From Jeotgalibacillus alimentarius (lineage in GTDB: Bacteria > Bacillota > Bacilli > Bacillales > Jeotgalibacillaceae): a stretch of DNA of 64,000 nucleotides. The position numbers were made by a program, and so were the translations under genes. Of the stretch, positions 1 to 12,873 are shown piece by piece; position 1 is the stretch's first letter; each line of letters begins with the position of its first letter. Below the pieces are notes generated by a model. The model made no database searches. It was not told the origin of the DNA and worked only from the letters and a program-made list of their open reading frames with translations. The stretch covers positions 62,001 through 126,000 of the forward strand of contig NZ_JXRQ01000025.1 of assembly GCF_000829445.1 (NCBI RefSeq). The letters are read 5' to 3'.

Positions 1-636
1 CACACCCGGGTCATTTTTATGACCGAGGATCTGAATCACTTCACCTTCAGCACTGTTGCGGCCATCAGGATAAGCAGTAATTTCAACGATTACCTTATGT
101 CCTTCAACTGCCCCTTTACTTCCTTCTTTCGGAATAAAGATATCACTTGTCATTTTTTTATCATCCGGCATGACAAAACCGAAGTTTTTACTTTCTGTAT
201 ACGTTCCGACAACCTGTTTTGTGCCGCGCTCAAGGATCCGGACAACCGTTCCTTCTTCGCGGTCCCCTCTTGATTCACGGGACACACGCACCATCACTTT
301 ATCTCCGTGCATGGCGTGTGCGGATTCATTTGGCGGAATAAAGATATCTTTCCTGCCAGGCTCATCAGGAATAAGGAAAGCGAACCCTTTCGCATGTCCT
401 GAAAGCGTTCCGCGTACCAGATTCATTTTCTCAGGAAGTCCGTAACGGTTGCTTCTCGTTCTGACGATTTCACCTTTTTCCTCTAAAATCACAAGTGACT
501 TTACAAGGGCTTTGAAATCAGCAGAATCATGAATACCGAACGATTCCTCGAGCTCCTGCACTGTCAGCGGTTTATATGCTTCCTCCCGCATAAATGTCAG
601 CAGCTTGTCTTTCATTATCATCACCGATTCTTCCAT
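1..636 (-). CDS. rnr: Ribonuclease R, N-terminal part (runs off the left edge)
   Basis: This is the first 212 codons of RNase R, a processive 3'-to-5' exoribonuclease that degrades structured RNA. I translated it from the minus strand; the reading frame is open to base 1. The N-terminus (about residues 8-70) looks like the RNase R helix-turn-helix. Two cold-shock-type segments follow, with the motifs [23 protein letters not shown] and DIFIPKEG, and the last residues GHKNDPGV are typical of the junction to the catalytic RNB domain, which lies outside the window. The ATG at 636 is chosen because GGAGGGG lies six bases upstream; an internal ATG at 615 is possible. The gene follows est closely, as in the secG-est-rnr-smpB order of Bacillus. 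Confidence 0.93.
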   Translation of the reverse strand, partial: MEESVMIMKDKLLTFMREEAYKPLTVQELEESFGIHDSADFKALVKSLVILEEKGEIVRTRSNRYGLPEKMNLVRGTLSGHAKGFAFLIPDEPGRKDIFIPPNESAHAMHGDKVMVRVSRESRGDREEGTVVRILERGTKQVVGTYTESKNFGFVMPDDKKMTSDIFIPKEGSKGAVEGHKVIVEITAYPDGRNSAEGEVIQILGHKNDPGV

Positions 637-660
637 CGACGACCCCTCCATTTTCAGCTG

Positions 661-1413
661 TTATTTTTCAACTGACCAGTCAAGGGAATCAAGAAATGCC
701 AGCACATCTTCATGCAGCTGCTCCTTCTCTTTATCAAGCGTAATCACGTGGCCTGACTCCTCATACCATTTCAGCTTCTTCTGATCAGTTTCGATGCCTT
801 CATAGATAATATTGGCTGAATCTGTGTTAATCATGTGATCATGTCTGCCCTGCACAACAAAAGTTGGCGTATAGATCATATCCACAGAATTTCTCACATC
901 ACCGATCAGTTCCTGAAGTGCCTTCAGCGTATTCATCGGCGTCTTTTCAAAATCCTTCATTTCAGCTTCAATCTGATCCTCATCTTTTTTCTCATACTTC
1001 TTAAATTCGCGGGCGTACTCTAAAACTCCTTTGTACATCACTTCTTCACTCTTAATGTACATCGGCGCACACATTGTCACGATACCCTTTACAGGAGCAG
1101 TGTAACCTAACTTCAGTGAAAATACACCGCCAAGTGAAAGTCCCGCAACTGCAATTTCTTCATAGCCCTGACTCTTCAGGTGCTCATAGCCTGCTTCAAC
1201 GTCCTTCCACCAGTCTTCAGGACCTGTCTCAACAAGTTCCTCCGGTGGTACGCCATGCCCTTTATAATGAGGGGCGTGCGACGTGTAGCCATTTTTTTCT
1301 AAAAAGCGGCCAAGCATTCTTACGTCGGAAGAATTACCTGTAAAACCGTGCAGTAAAAGCACCGCACGCTTCCCGCCTTCAAATGTAAATGGTTTTGGTA
1401 AATTCAATTTCAT
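661..1413 (-). CDS. est: Carboxylesterase, Est30/YvaK family
   Basis: An alpha/beta hydrolase of 250 residues, close in length to YvaK (248) and Geobacillus Est30. It hydrolyses short- to medium-chain carboxyl esters and has no signal peptide, so it should act in the cytoplasm. Visible motifs are HGFTG at 22-26 (oxyanion region) and GLSLGG at 91-96 with nucleophile Ser93. Asp192 (in GRHDHM) and His222 (in ESGHVI) complete a triad with the spacing known for Est30. The gene lies between secG and rnr on the same strand, but a 560-bp repeat-filled gap separates it from secG, so it may have its own promoter. The physiological substrate is not known. Confidence 0.92.
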   Translation of the reverse strand: MKLNLPKPFTFEGGKRAVLLLHGFTGNSSDVRMLGRFLEKNGYTSHAPHYKGHGVPPEELVETGPEDWWKDVEAGYEHLKSQGYEEIAVAGLSLGGVFSLKLGYTAPVKGIVTMCAPMYIKSEEVMYKGVLEYAREFKKYEKKDEDQIEAEMKDFEKTPMNTLKALQELIGDVRNSVDMIYTPTFVVQGRHDHMINTDSANIIYEGIETDQKKLKWYEESGHVITLDKEKEQLHEDVLAFLDSLDWSVEK

Positions 1414-1534
1414 TTTTCGTCACTCCAATTGCAATTTCATCTTGTTCTATTTTAGTAGAAAACGCGCCGGAAAGCTATTTGTGCGCATTTCAATTCTTTC
1501 AGAGCGGACTTGCAGGCGGGGAGAGACTGCTGGT

Positions 1535-1645
1535 TGCAGGGTTTCCGCTGGTGGTTGCAGTGTTTTGCGGCGTGAGTGCACGACACACCCGGGTTGACTG
1601 CAGTGAGACAGCTTCCGGTTGCAGTGAGACGCCATTTGACTGCAG
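1535..1645. repeat. Family B 21-bp word array, CTGCAA class (B1)
   Basis: The word TGCAG or a one-base variant begins at 1535, 1556, 1577, 1599, 1620 and 1641. Steps are 21 bp, with 22 bp across the centre, where CCCGGG occupies 1588-1593. No gene is supported here; short frames through it are by-products of the 21-bp period. The rest of 1414-1750 shows no feature I recognise. Confidence 0.85.
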
Positions 1646-1751
1646 TTATTAGCCACGTTGATACAGAATACGCCGGTGATATCCGGCTTCTTAATGGTTG
1701 GATCTCTTTCAATAAGGTTTGAGTATTCACAACTTATTGTAAACCACACAA

Positions 1752-1877
1752 GTTGAGCGGAGCGGAAGGGGGGCGACTCCAACGGGAGCAGACGGATAGG
1801 TGAGACCCCGCAAAGCGAAGCTTGAGGAGGCTCACCGCCGTCCCCGCGGAAAGCGTCCCCCTGCAGCGCAGCTCAAC
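1752..1877. repeat. Family A long hairpin (A1)
   Basis: Inverted repeat of about 126 bp. The core on this strand reads GGTGAGACCCCGC, a short variable part, then GAGGAGGCTCACC. The outer arms (GTTGAGC at the left, GCTCAAC at the right) also pair. It lies downstream of secG in the secG-est gap. Confidence 0.8.
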
Positions 1878-1931
1878 GGTTACATCCACCACTCAATTTA
1901 TATCGAGCCATCCCAATTAGTTTTATCAAAC

Positions 1932-1965
1932 AAAAAAATAAAAACCCGACCATCCGATCGGGTTT
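1932..1965 (-). terminator. Intrinsic terminator of secG
   Basis: An 8-bp perfect stem (AAACCCGA / TCGGGTTT at 1942-1949 and 1958-1965) is followed on the minus strand by a long T-rich tract, directly after the secG stop codon. Confidence 0.85.
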
Positions 1966-1972
1966 CAAGCAT

Positions 1973-2206
1973 TTATTTTACAACAAAGGCAACTGAAATC
2001 GTCAGAACGAAAAACAGTACCGAAAGAACAATTGTAATACGGTTTAAAACAAGATCAATCCCACGTGCTTTCTGCTTGCCGAAAAGCTGCTCAGCTCCAC
2101 CTGAAATGGCGCCTGAAAGACCAGAACTTTTACCTGACTGCAGAAGAACCACGACGATCAACGAGATACATACAATGACTAATAGGACAGTTAATAATGT
2201 TTCCAT
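1973..2206 (-). CDS. secG: Protein translocase subunit SecG
   Basis: SecG is the small, non-essential subunit of the SecYEG protein-conducting channel in the cytoplasmic membrane. The product is 77 residues, matching the 76 of B. subtilis. It has two membrane segments (about 2-22 and 53-75) separated by the typical small-residue stretch [25 protein letters not shown], whose last part is the family hallmark. The ATG at 2206 is preferred over an in-frame GTG at 2215, because AGGAGG sits eight bases before the ATG and overlaps the GTG region. It is the first gene of a minus-strand secG-est-rnr cluster and is divergent from an ABC exporter. Confidence 0.93.
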   Translation of the reverse strand: METLLTVLLVIVCISLIVVVLLQSGKSSGLSGAISGGAEQLFGKQKARGIDLVLNRITIVLSVLFFVLTISVAFVVK

Positions 2207-2306
2207 ATGTTCCACCTCCTGAACCGACCTTACACTCGTACCATTTTATCATACGCCCATAAGGCATACAATCTTTGTTTTTGTCATTATTTAAAAACAC
2301 TCAAAT

Positions 2307-2335
2307 TTGTCAGAAAACTGAATTAGGCATAGAAT
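2307..2335 (+). promoter_or_regulatory. Sigma-A type promoter of the ABC exporter
   Basis: TTGTCA at 2307-2312, a 17-bp spacer and TAGAAT at 2330-2335 lie about 38 bp before the start codon of the ATPase gene. No operator is evident. Confidence 0.55.
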
Positions 2336-2372
2336 AATATCAAAACTGACACAAATGTCGGGAGGTTCGATG

Positions 2373-3326
2373 ATGAACGGTACAATCCATGTTGAAAATA
2401 TCGAAAAAACATTTAAAGGTGATGTGAGAGCTGTCAGGGGTGTATCTTTTGACGTTGCAGACGGGGAATTCTTCGCATTTCTCGGACCCAATGGAGCTGG
2501 CAAATCAACAACAGTACAGCTGCTGACAACGCTGCTGAAACCCACTTCAGGCAAGCTTGAAGTGGCAGGTTATGATGTGAATAAGGATCCTGAAAAGGTA
2601 AGGCTCTCTATTGGCGTCGCACTTCAGGAAACCGGCATTGATCCCGACTTAAAAGGACGGGAACTGCTTGAGTTTCAGGCAAGACTGTTCGGTTTTTCAA
2701 AAAAGGAAGCCAAAAAACGGGCTGAAGAGCTGCTGGAACTCGTTGGTCTAACTGAAGACGCTGACCGCCTCAGCGGAAAGTATTCAGGCGGTATGAGACG
2801 AAGACTGGATCTTGCGATGACGCTTGTGCATCAGCCGAAAATTCTGTTTCTTGATGAACCGACGACAGGACTTGATCCCGCAAACCGAAAAGCGATCTGG
2901 CGTGAGATTAAGCGGCTGAATAAAGAAGAAGGTACCACCATCTTTTTAACAACGCAGTACTTAGAAGAAGCTGATCAGCTTGCTGACAGAATCTCAATTA
3001 TTAATAAAGGGCAGATTGTCGCTACTGGAACACCTGCTGAACTGAAGCGTACACTCGGACTAGATGCCATTGTTCTGCAGTTTGATGAAGAGGAGGAAGC
3101 AATCAGCGCGTACGATGCAGTAGCTACTGATGAGTATCAGACTGAACGCGTGAAAAATGATGTGACAATCCTTGCTGAAAATGGTACGTCTATTTTAGCT
3201 GATGTGATCAGAAAGCTTGATGAGCGGAATCTTCATCCTGCGCAGCTGAACGTTAAGCCGCCTTCCCTGGATGATGTATTTATTCAGGTAACCAATGAAC
3301 AGAAAGAAGGTGGACTCAATGAATAA
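2373..3326 (+). CDS. ABC transporter ATP-binding protein, DrrA-like
   Basis: ATPase subunit of an ABC exporter of the daunorubicin-resistance (DrrA) type, about 317 residues. Walker A (GPNGAGKST), the signature (SGGMRRRLDLAM) and Walker B ([12 protein letters not shown]) are all present. The switch position reads LTTQYLEEADQLADR, with Gln where most ABC proteins have the H-loop His; this is usual for DrrA relatives. The C-terminal 100 residues form the family extension ending in PPSLDDVFIQVT. GGAGG at 2361-2365 fits the ATG at 2373 (seven bases) better than the ATGs at 2370 or 2355. The stop overlaps the permease start by eight bases, so the two are co-translated. The substrate cannot be read from sequence. 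Confidence 0.88.
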   Translation: MNGTIHVENIEKTFKGDVRAVRGVSFDVADGEFFAFLGPNGAGKSTTVQLLTTLLKPTSGKLEVAGYDVNKDPEKVRLSIGVALQETGIDPDLKGRELLEFQARLFGFSKKEAKKRAEELLELVGLTEDADRLSGKYSGGMRRRLDLAMTLVHQPKILFLDEPTTGLDPANRKAIWREIKRLNKEEGTTIFLTTQYLEEADQLADRISIINKGQIVATGTPAELKRTLGLDAIVLQFDEEEEAISAYDAVATDEYQTERVKNDVTILAENGTSILADVIRKLDERNLHPAQLNVKPPSLDDVFIQVTNEQKEGGLNE

Positions 3327-4110
3327 GCAGCAGGGTAATTTCTTTTCAGATACGCTAGTGATGACAAAGCGGAGTATTGTCACGATTCTCAGAAATCCTC
3401 TGATCTTTATTCCAAACCTTGCGATCAGTATGTTTTTTCTTTTTGTCTATGAAGCCGGGCTGAGCGGAATCGCCAATCTGCCTGCATTTGAAGGGGCAAA
3501 TTATCTTGCTTTCATCTTACCTGTTTCTATTGTATCTGCTGCCATTGGTGGAGCGGGCGGCGCTGGCCAGGCGCTTGTGAAGGATCTTGATAACGGATTT
3601 TTCTCAAGGCTCCTGCTAACACCCAGCTCACGGCTTGCGATTGTGCTTGGGCCGATTATTGCCGGAATGCTTCAGCTTGTTATTCAGGCCGGGCTGATCA
3701 TTTGCGTCGGATTCTTCTTAGGACTTGAGGTAGCCGGAGGAGCGCTTGGTGTTGTAGTTGTCTTATTACTGACACTTGGCTGGGGACTGGCGTTTGCAGG
3801 TTACTCTGTCGGCGTTGCGCTCCGTGCGAAGAATGCCCAGTCAGCGCAGGCAGGAACGTTTATCTTCTTCCCGCTGATTTTTCTCAGTACCACATTTGTT
3901 CCATATGAACTGATTGATGCTGCCTGGTTAAAGGTCGCTGCGTCAATCAATCCAGTGACTTATTTATTTGAAGCGATGCGTACGGTGTTGATTGACGGTT
4001 TCACAGACACTTGGCCGATTGTGCTCGGATTTCTTGTCATTGCAGGTCTATGCGCCATCACGATCACATTCTCAGCTGTTTCAGCTAAAAAAGCTGTCAG
4101 TACGGATTAA
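3319..4110 (+). CDS. ABC-2 type permease, DrrB-like
   Basis: Membrane partner of the preceding ATPase, 263 residues with about six hydrophobic segments, and the ABC-2 segment SINPVTYLFEAMRTVLIDG near the C-terminus that is characteristic of DrrB-type exporters. The ATG at 3319 lies inside the last codons of the ATPase gene and has AGGTGG five bases upstream; an in-frame ATG at 3295 lacks a good site. A small-residue-rich stretch (IGGAGGAGQALVKDLDNGFF) forms the cytoplasmic coupling region before FFSRLLLTP. Together the pair should export a hydrophobic compound; a drug or lipid-like substrate is inference. Confidence 0.86.
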   Translation: MNKQQGNFFSDTLVMTKRSIVTILRNPLIFIPNLAISMFFLFVYEAGLSGIANLPAFEGANYLAFILPVSIVSAAIGGAGGAGQALVKDLDNGFFSRLLLTPSSRLAIVLGPIIAGMLQLVIQAGLIICVGFFLGLEVAGGALGVVVVLLLTLGWGLAFAGYSVGVALRAKNAQSAQAGTFIFFPLIFLSTTFVPYELIDAAWLKVAASINPVTYLFEAMRTVLIDGFTDTWPIVLGFLVIAGLCAITITFSAVSAKKAVSTD

Positions 4111-4119
4111 GACAGAGAA

Positions 4120-4144
4120 AAGCGGCTGCACGCGGCAGCCGCTT
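4120..4144 (+). terminator. Terminator after the ABC exporter
   Basis: Ten-base-pair stem AAGCGGCTGC / GCAGCCGCTT with a five-base loop ten bases after the permease stop. The following T content is modest (attctat). It lies between convergent genes and could act in both directions. Confidence 0.6.
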
Positions 4145-4176
4145 ATTCTATATGAGCGAATCAGAGTATATGTGCT

Positions 4177-4614
4177 CTACCTATAAACACTATCACACGT
4201 ATTCGCCTGCGGTTCATAGTAACAATGCTGCTTGAACTGTCCTGAGAAAGGCTGGTCATACCATGTCGGCGGACAAGGTGCATATGGATTAAAGTACCAC
4301 AGCGCATACTTAGAAGGATGCTGCCTCCACGACTGCACAACCTGCCTTGCTAAGTCTCTCTCCAAATCTCTTGCCGGACTGTAAAACAGATTGCCTTTCT
4401 GCACGGCTTCAAAAGAATAATTTCCACCCTGAATCTGAAAGATCACATCATTGATCGTTCTGACATCCCTGAAATCAAGACAATCCGCTACTGCCCTGTT
4501 GACGATCACATTGCCAACCATCAGCATACCCAGCTTTCCTTCTCCCTCAGCTTCAGCTCTCATCATCCTTGCGATCAAATCAATATCCTTACTGGTATGT
4601 TTCACTCTCGCCAC
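4177..4614 (-). CDS. cwlJ: Spore cortex-lytic cell wall hydrolase CwlJ-like
   Basis: Hydrolase_2 family (SleB/CwlJ catalytic domain) of about 145 residues, almost exactly the size of B. subtilis CwlJ (142). CwlJ degrades spore-cortex peptidoglycan in germination and sits in the spore coat, without a signal peptide. The N-terminal ARMMRAEAEGEGKLGMLMVGNVIVNR carries the conserved catalytic Glu region, and the C-terminus YYEP..NTCDSVYR is CwlJ-specific. The start is a GTG at 4614 (MARVKHT...), with a GAGAGG site eight bases away; the upstream in-frame GTG at 4623 overlaps that site. No gerQ partner is adjacent. The gene implies a spore-forming host. Confidence 0.86.
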   Translation of the reverse strand: MARVKHTSKDIDLIARMMRAEAEGEGKLGMLMVGNVIVNRAVADCLDFRDVRTINDVIFQIQGGNYSFEAVQKGNLFYSPARDLERDLARQVVQSWRQHPSKYALWYFNPYAPCPPTWYDQPFSGQFKQHCYYEPQANTCDSVYR

Positions 4615-4683
4615 GTTTTTCACCTCTCAATCATTGTATGAAAAACGCTTTGAAAGATGTCTTTTTGCAGGTGAGGCGCAAGG

Positions 4684-4764
4684 GGCACAGCAGGGACGGA
4701 GCTGAGTGTGCCACATTTGTAATGATTTTAAAAATGGCACAGATACCTCCGTCCCTGCTGTGCC
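4684..4764. repeat. Family C 81-bp palindrome
   Basis: Near-perfect inverted repeat with ends GGCACAGCAGGGACGGA and TCCGTCCCTGCTGTGCC. A second nested pair, GTGCCA.../...TGGCAC, lies in the middle. It is located between cwlJ and eno. A second copy with changed interior lies at 12750-12829. Confidence 0.8.
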
Positions 4765-4767
4765 GCC

Positions 4768-4806
4768 AAAAAAATCCCCTCTGCCATCGCTGACAGAAGG
4801 GATTTT
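4768..4806 (-). terminator. Intrinsic terminator of eno
   Basis: Minus-strand hairpin AAAATCCCTTCTG / CAGAGGGGATTTT followed by a T run, immediately downstream of the eno stop codon. It ends the glycolytic block. Confidence 0.85.
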
Positions 4807-4810
4807 AATA

Positions 4811-6157
<1,347 letters not shown>

Positions 6158-6163
6158 TTAGTC

Positions 6164-6288
6164 CGCTGATTTCCGCTGCAGGCGGACGCTTTCCGCGGGA
6201 ACGGCGGTGAGCCTCCTCGCGCTTCGCGCTGCGGGGTCTCACCTGTCCGTTTTATCCCGCTGGAGTCACCGCCTTTCGCTCCAATCAA
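6164..6288. repeat. Family A long hairpin (A2)
   Basis: Core GGCGGTGAGCCTCCTC ... GCGGGGTCTCACC with pairing outer arms GCTGATTTCCGC and the GCTCCAATCAAC side. It lies within the gpmI-eno gap and is opposite in orientation to A3. Confidence 0.8.
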
Positions 6289-6428
6289 CTTTGTGCATAA
6301 AACTTTCATGTCAATGTTACTCAGCAGGCCGGAAGTTACGCTGCGTCAGCAACTTTATAACTGATTCTTTCATGTGTACGAAACAAAGTCCGGAAGATCC
6401 TTTGCTTCCCTTACTATAGAAGTATCCA

Positions 6429-6553
6429 GCAGATCGAAGCGGAAGGCAGTGACTCCGGAGCGATAAGTGGGACAGCTGAGACCCCACAGGCGAAGCCGAG
6501 GAGGCTCAGCGACCACCGCTCGGAAAGCATCTGCCTGGAGCGTAGATCTGCGG
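6429..6553. repeat. Family A long hairpin (A3)
   Basis: Core GCTGAGACCCCAC ... GAGGAGGCTCAGC; outer arms CAGATCGAAGCGGAAGGCAG and CTGCCTGGAGCGTAGATCTG pair. The core stem has TGAGAC/CTCAGC where A1 and A4 have GTGAGAC/GCTCACC, a matched change. The 140 bp between A2 and A3 shows nothing I recognise. Confidence 0.8.
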
Positions 6554-6565
6554 TTATTATAAACC

Positions 6566-8858
<2,293 letters not shown>

Positions 8859-8873
8859 TCATCCTTTCCCGGT

Positions 8874-10058
8874 TTACTTATCGTTTAGTGCGACAACGCC
8901 TGGAAGATCTTTACCTTCCATAAACTCAAGAGAGGCACCGCCACCTGTTGAAATATGACTCATTTTATCAGCCATGCCGAACTTTTCGACTGCTGCAGCT
9001 GAGTCTCCTCCACCGATGACAGAATATGTATCCTGTGCATCAGCAAGGGCCTGTCCTACCGCCTTTGTACCATTTGCAAATGAATCAAGTTCAAATACAC
9101 CCATTGGTCCATTCCAGATCACAAGCTTTGACTGAAGGATCACGTCACGGTACAATTCGCGTGTTTTCGGTCCGATATCAAGACCTTCCCAGTCTGATGG
9201 AATTTCATCAACAGGAACTTCTTTAATATTGGCATCGTCAGAGAAATCATCCGCTACCACGATATCGACCGGCATATAGAACTTCACGCCTTTGTCTTCT
9301 GCTTTTTTCATAAATTCTTTGGCAAGATCAATCTTGTCTTCTTCTAAAAGTGATTTTCCGATTTCGTGGCCCTGTGCTTTTACAAACGTATAAGCAAGTC
9401 CGCCGCCGATAATCAGGTTATCCACCTTATCAAGAAGGTGATCGATCACACCGATCTTATCTTTTACTTTCGCTCCGCCAATAATCGCTGTGAACGGACG
9501 CTCCGGATTAGATAATGCTTTACCTAGCACGTCAAGCTCTTTTTCCATCAGCAGACCTGATACAGCCGGAAGATGTTCTGCGATACCTGCAGTTGAAGCG
9601 TGTGCGCGGTGTGCTGCACCGAATGCATCATTAACATACACATCTGCAAGGTTAGCAAAATGCTTCGCAAGCTCAGCGTCGTTTTTCTCCTCGCCAGGAT
9701 AGAAACGTACATTTTCAAGAACAAGAATGTCGCCTTCTTCTAATGAAGAGACAGCTTCTTCCGCCTTTTCACCGTATGCTTCTTCAACTGTTTTCACATC
9801 TTTTCCAATCAGTGAAGACAGATGTGCAGCGACGGGTGCAAGACGAAGTTCTTCAACAACTTCACCTTTAGGACGTCCCAGGTGACTCGCTAAAATGACT
9901 TTAGCTCCTGCTTCTGTTAAATACTTGATCGTAGGAAGGGCTGCGCGAACGCGTGTGTCGTCAGTTACTTCTCCGTCCTTCATCGGCACGTTAAAGTCGA
10001 CGCGGCAAAATACCCGTTTCCCTTTAAGATCAACATCTTTCATGCTTTTCTTATTCAT
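8874..10058 (-). CDS. pgk: Phosphoglycerate kinase
   Basis: Transfers the acyl phosphate of 1,3-bisphosphoglycerate to ADP; 394 residues as in B. subtilis. Substrate-binding RVDFNVP and HLGRPKG, and the nucleotide loop segments [12 protein letters not shown] and [13 protein letters not shown], with the late [13 protein letters not shown], are all present. The ATG at 10058 ([11 protein letters not shown]) has GGAGG ten bases upstream; the longer frame to 10088 runs into the gapA terminator region and is not supported. The gapA hairpin lies between gapA and this gene, so pgk transcription may depend on read-through or its own promoter. Confidence 0.97.
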   Translation of the reverse strand: MNKKSMKDVDLKGKRVFCRVDFNVPMKDGEVTDDTRVRAALPTIKYLTEAGAKVILASHLGRPKGEVVEELRLAPVAAHLSSLIGKDVKTVEEAYGEKAEEAVSSLEEGDILVLENVRFYPGEEKNDAELAKHFANLADVYVNDAFGAAHRAHASTAGIAEHLPAVSGLLMEKELDVLGKALSNPERPFTAIIGGAKVKDKIGVIDHLLDKVDNLIIGGGLAYTFVKAQGHEIGKSLLEEDKIDLAKEFMKKAEDKGVKFYMPVDIVVADDFSDDANIKEVPVDEIPSDWEGLDIGPKTRELYRDVILQSKLVIWNGPMGVFELDSFANGTKAVGQALADAQDTYSVIGGGDSAAAVEKFGMADKMSHISTGGGASLEFMEGKDLPGVVALNDK

Positions 10059-10095
10059 TGAATCCAGGCCTCCTTCAAATATTGGCAAGCGGATG

Positions 10096-10129
10096 AAAAA
10101 AGGGAGTGGGGATCATTCCCCGCTCCCCG
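10096..10129 (-). terminator. Hairpin after gapA
   Basis: An 11-bp stem on the minus strand (GGGAGCGGGGA / TCCCCACTCCC) with a TCAT-type loop, followed by six T. It lies between gapA and pgk, and could set the high gapA to lower pgk ratio by partial termination, or stabilise the gapA 3' end. Confidence 0.75.
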
Positions 10130-10197
10130 TTTCACCCTCTTATTATAAGGGATGACCAGTCGAAAGACCAATCATACTCTATTTTCAACCGTAATGC

Positions 10198-11244
<1,047 letters not shown>

Positions 11245-11264
11245 TTAATATATTTCAAAAGGGC

Positions 11265-12290
11265 TTACCCTTTCAAAAGCTCTTTTGCTACTCCCTCATC
11301 TGTAATCAGCGTTGAGGAAGTCTGTGGTGCGCCTTTAAAATAAGCGCGGATTGCCTGTGCCTTGGAGTGACCTCCGGCAACGGCAAATACGTTAGGTACA
11401 TCGCTGAGATCCTTCAGCTGAAGCCCGATGGTTTTTACTTTATGGACGATATTGCCTTCCACATCAAAATAATAACCGAATGCTTCGCCAACAGCCTGTC
11501 CATATGAAATTGTACGAAAATGCTCTTCAGAAGTATTACGGCGCTTTGCCATTGTATGCGCATCGCCAATTCCGTGAAGCACAAGGTCTGCTGAAGTAAT
11601 GAGTGACATCACTTCTTTAATCGCAGGCTCTTTCGTAATGGTTTCATAGACTTCCCGGCTGACCTGATCCGGCACATATAGGACTCTGTGCCTCGCACCT
11701 GATTTGAGTGCCATCGTCGAGCAGATTGTATTCGCCTGGTTCTGAACATCCTCACCAATACCGCCACGCGCCGGTACAAATAATGTTTCCGGTGTGGCAA
11801 AATCAGGCGTCAGCATGCCCGCTACTGCAGACATTGTTGTCCCACCGGTCACTGCAATCACTGTGTCAGTGCCGACATAAGGCTTCATACTCTGTATTGC
11901 TGCCCGGCCAAGCTCTTCCTTTACCCACGGCGAATCGTCACTGTCACCGGGTACGATCATAACCTCTTTGACTTTGAGCATCTCTTTTAATGATCGCTCC
12001 ATTAAGGTTATACCCGATATCTCATTGATCATGCGTTCAAGTGGGATAAGAATTTCCATTCCATCCTTGGTCAGGCTCATGCCTGAAGAATGAATGTGGA
12101 TCAGATCCTGAGCTTTTAACTGCTCAACCTCTTTCCTCAAAACCCGCTCTGTCATACCAAGAGACTGTGCAAGACTTCTTCTGCCGACAGGCTGTAAAAA
12201 CCTGACTGACCTCAAAACCTGGTACTTTAGTTGAATCTCATCAAGCAGGTCAGGCACCAGACGCTTTTGGATGTCAATAATGTTTGCCAT
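11265..12290 (-). CDS. cggR: Central glycolytic genes regulator CggR
   Basis: SorC-family repressor of the central glycolytic genes; 341 residues (340 in B. subtilis). An N-terminal winged helix-turn-helix (about 20-75, including GRRSLAQSLGMTERVLRKEVEQLKAQ) is followed by a sugar-phosphate binding domain with the family motifs TGGTTM, PARGGIGEDVQNQANTI and GIGDA. Fructose 1,6-bisphosphate is the known effector in B. subtilis and abolishes cooperative DNA binding. The gene is first in the block, with a promoter and a two-repeat CggR operator immediately upstream, so autoregulation is strongly indicated. Confidence 0.95.
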   Translation of the reverse strand: MANIIDIQKRLVPDLLDEIQLKYQVLRSVRFLQPVGRRSLAQSLGMTERVLRKEVEQLKAQDLIHIHSSGMSLTKDGMEILIPLERMINEISGITLMERSLKEMLKVKEVMIVPGDSDDSPWVKEELGRAAIQSMKPYVGTDTVIAVTGGTTMSAVAGMLTPDFATPETLFVPARGGIGEDVQNQANTICSTMALKSGARHRVLYVPDQVSREVYETITKEPAIKEVMSLITSADLVLHGIGDAHTMAKRRNTSEEHFRTISYGQAVGEAFGYYFDVEGNIVHKVKTIGLQLKDLSDVPNVFAVAGGHSKAQAIRAYFKGAPQTSSTLITDEGVAKELLKG

Positions 12291-12358
12291 ATCAAAGCTC
12301 CTTTTCAGTGAAACATCACTTCAAGGCCCGGCAATATCCTGACATCGAAGTGTTCCTG

Positions 12359-12394
12359 GTCATTTTTTGTCCCGCATAGACATATTATGTCCCA
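12359..12394 (-). promoter_or_regulatory. CggR operator
   Basis: On the minus strand two repeats, TGGGAC-N6-TGTC and CGGGAC-N6-TGAC, start exactly 20 bp apart with the four-base spacer TATG. This matches the known CggR site of B. subtilis (CGGGAC-N6-TGTC twice, N4 between). It lies downstream of the promoter, as in a roadblock arrangement. Confidence 0.88.
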
Positions 12395-12428
12395 TCCAGA
12401 CCAAAAAAAGATCCCTGCTACAACTCTA

Positions 12429-12457
12429 ATCATAGCAAGGTTCTTAGAACGTTTCAA
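12429..12457 (-). promoter_or_regulatory. Sigma-A promoter of cggR-gapA
   Basis: TTGAAA (12457-12452), 17-bp spacer, TATGAT (12434-12429). The predicted transcription start near 12422 places the CggR operator about 28-63 bp into the transcript. Confidence 0.75.
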
Positions 12458-12466
12458 GAAATAAAG

Positions 12467-12706
12467 TCAAGACATTTTTTGAAAACGTTTACTTATTGTC
12501 ACAAAATCAATATTACCCGCCTGGATGATTTCACCGCCAACTTCCACTACAGGAATCATCAGCCCGTACTTTTCAGTCCATTCATCAGACGTATCAATAT
12601 CGCGCTCTTCTATTTCAAAATCGTGATCCTCCTGCGCCAATTCAAGCATTAACTTACCCTCTTCACATAATCCGCAGTTATTGCGGGTGTAGAAATGTAC
12701 GATCAT
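12467..12706 (-). CDS. Glutaredoxin-like small thiol protein
   Basis: A 79-residue thioredoxin-fold protein. The N-terminus MIVHFYTRNNCGLCEEGKLML holds a CxxC pair (CGLC) after the first strand, and MIPVVEVGGEII supplies the cis-proline loop of the fold. This fits the DUF836/glutaredoxin family; there is no glutaredoxin-specific CPYC. Its redox partner is unknown. The ATG at 12706 has GAGGTG six bases upstream; an in-frame GTG at 12715 overlaps that site. The gene is co-directional with cggR, and its 3' end overlaps the region just upstream of the cggR promoter. Confidence 0.72.
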   Translation of the reverse strand: MIVHFYTRNNCGLCEEGKLMLELAQEDHDFEIEERDIDTSDEWTEKYGLMIPVVEVGGEIIQAGNIDFVTISKRFQKMS

Positions 12707-12749
12707 AGGTATCACCTCTGTTGGTTTCGGTTTATTACATTATTTGGGT

Positions 12750-12829
12750 GGCACAGTAGGGACGGAGCTTAGTGAGTCATTTTTAGAATGATTCTAAAAG
12801 TGGCACAGTTAACTCCGTCCCCCTGTGCC
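12750..12829. repeat. Family C 80-bp palindrome
   Basis: Ends GGCACAGTAGGGACGGAG and CTCCGTCCCCCTGTGCC, with an inner AT-rich pair (TTTTAGAATGATTCTAAAA). It is a second copy of the element at 4684-4764, located between clpP and the thiol protein. Confidence 0.8.
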
Positions 12830-12835
12830 TCAATA

Positions 12836-12866
12836 TAAAACCGGTCCCTCACAAGAGAGACCGGCC
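12836..12866 (-). terminator. Intrinsic terminator of clpP
   Basis: Minus-strand stem GCCGGTCTCTC / GAGGGACCGGT with a four-base loop, followed by four T and an AT-rich stretch, seven bases after the clpP stop. Confidence 0.75.
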
Positions 12867-12873
12867 CGTAAAA

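Noticed and set aside
1-12. CCCGGGTGTG at the left edge as another family B centre
   Set aside because: It is the codons for Asp-Pro-Gly-Val of RNase R, a conserved protein segment; no 21-bp words surround it.
1447-1782. Frames of 60-145 codons with Cys/His/Gln-rich heptads (for example CNxxxxxCN) through the family B loci
   Set aside because: The 21-bp period equals seven codons, so any open frame shows heptads. Frames are open on both strands and in several phases, have no ribosome-binding sites and are not conserved in frame between loci.
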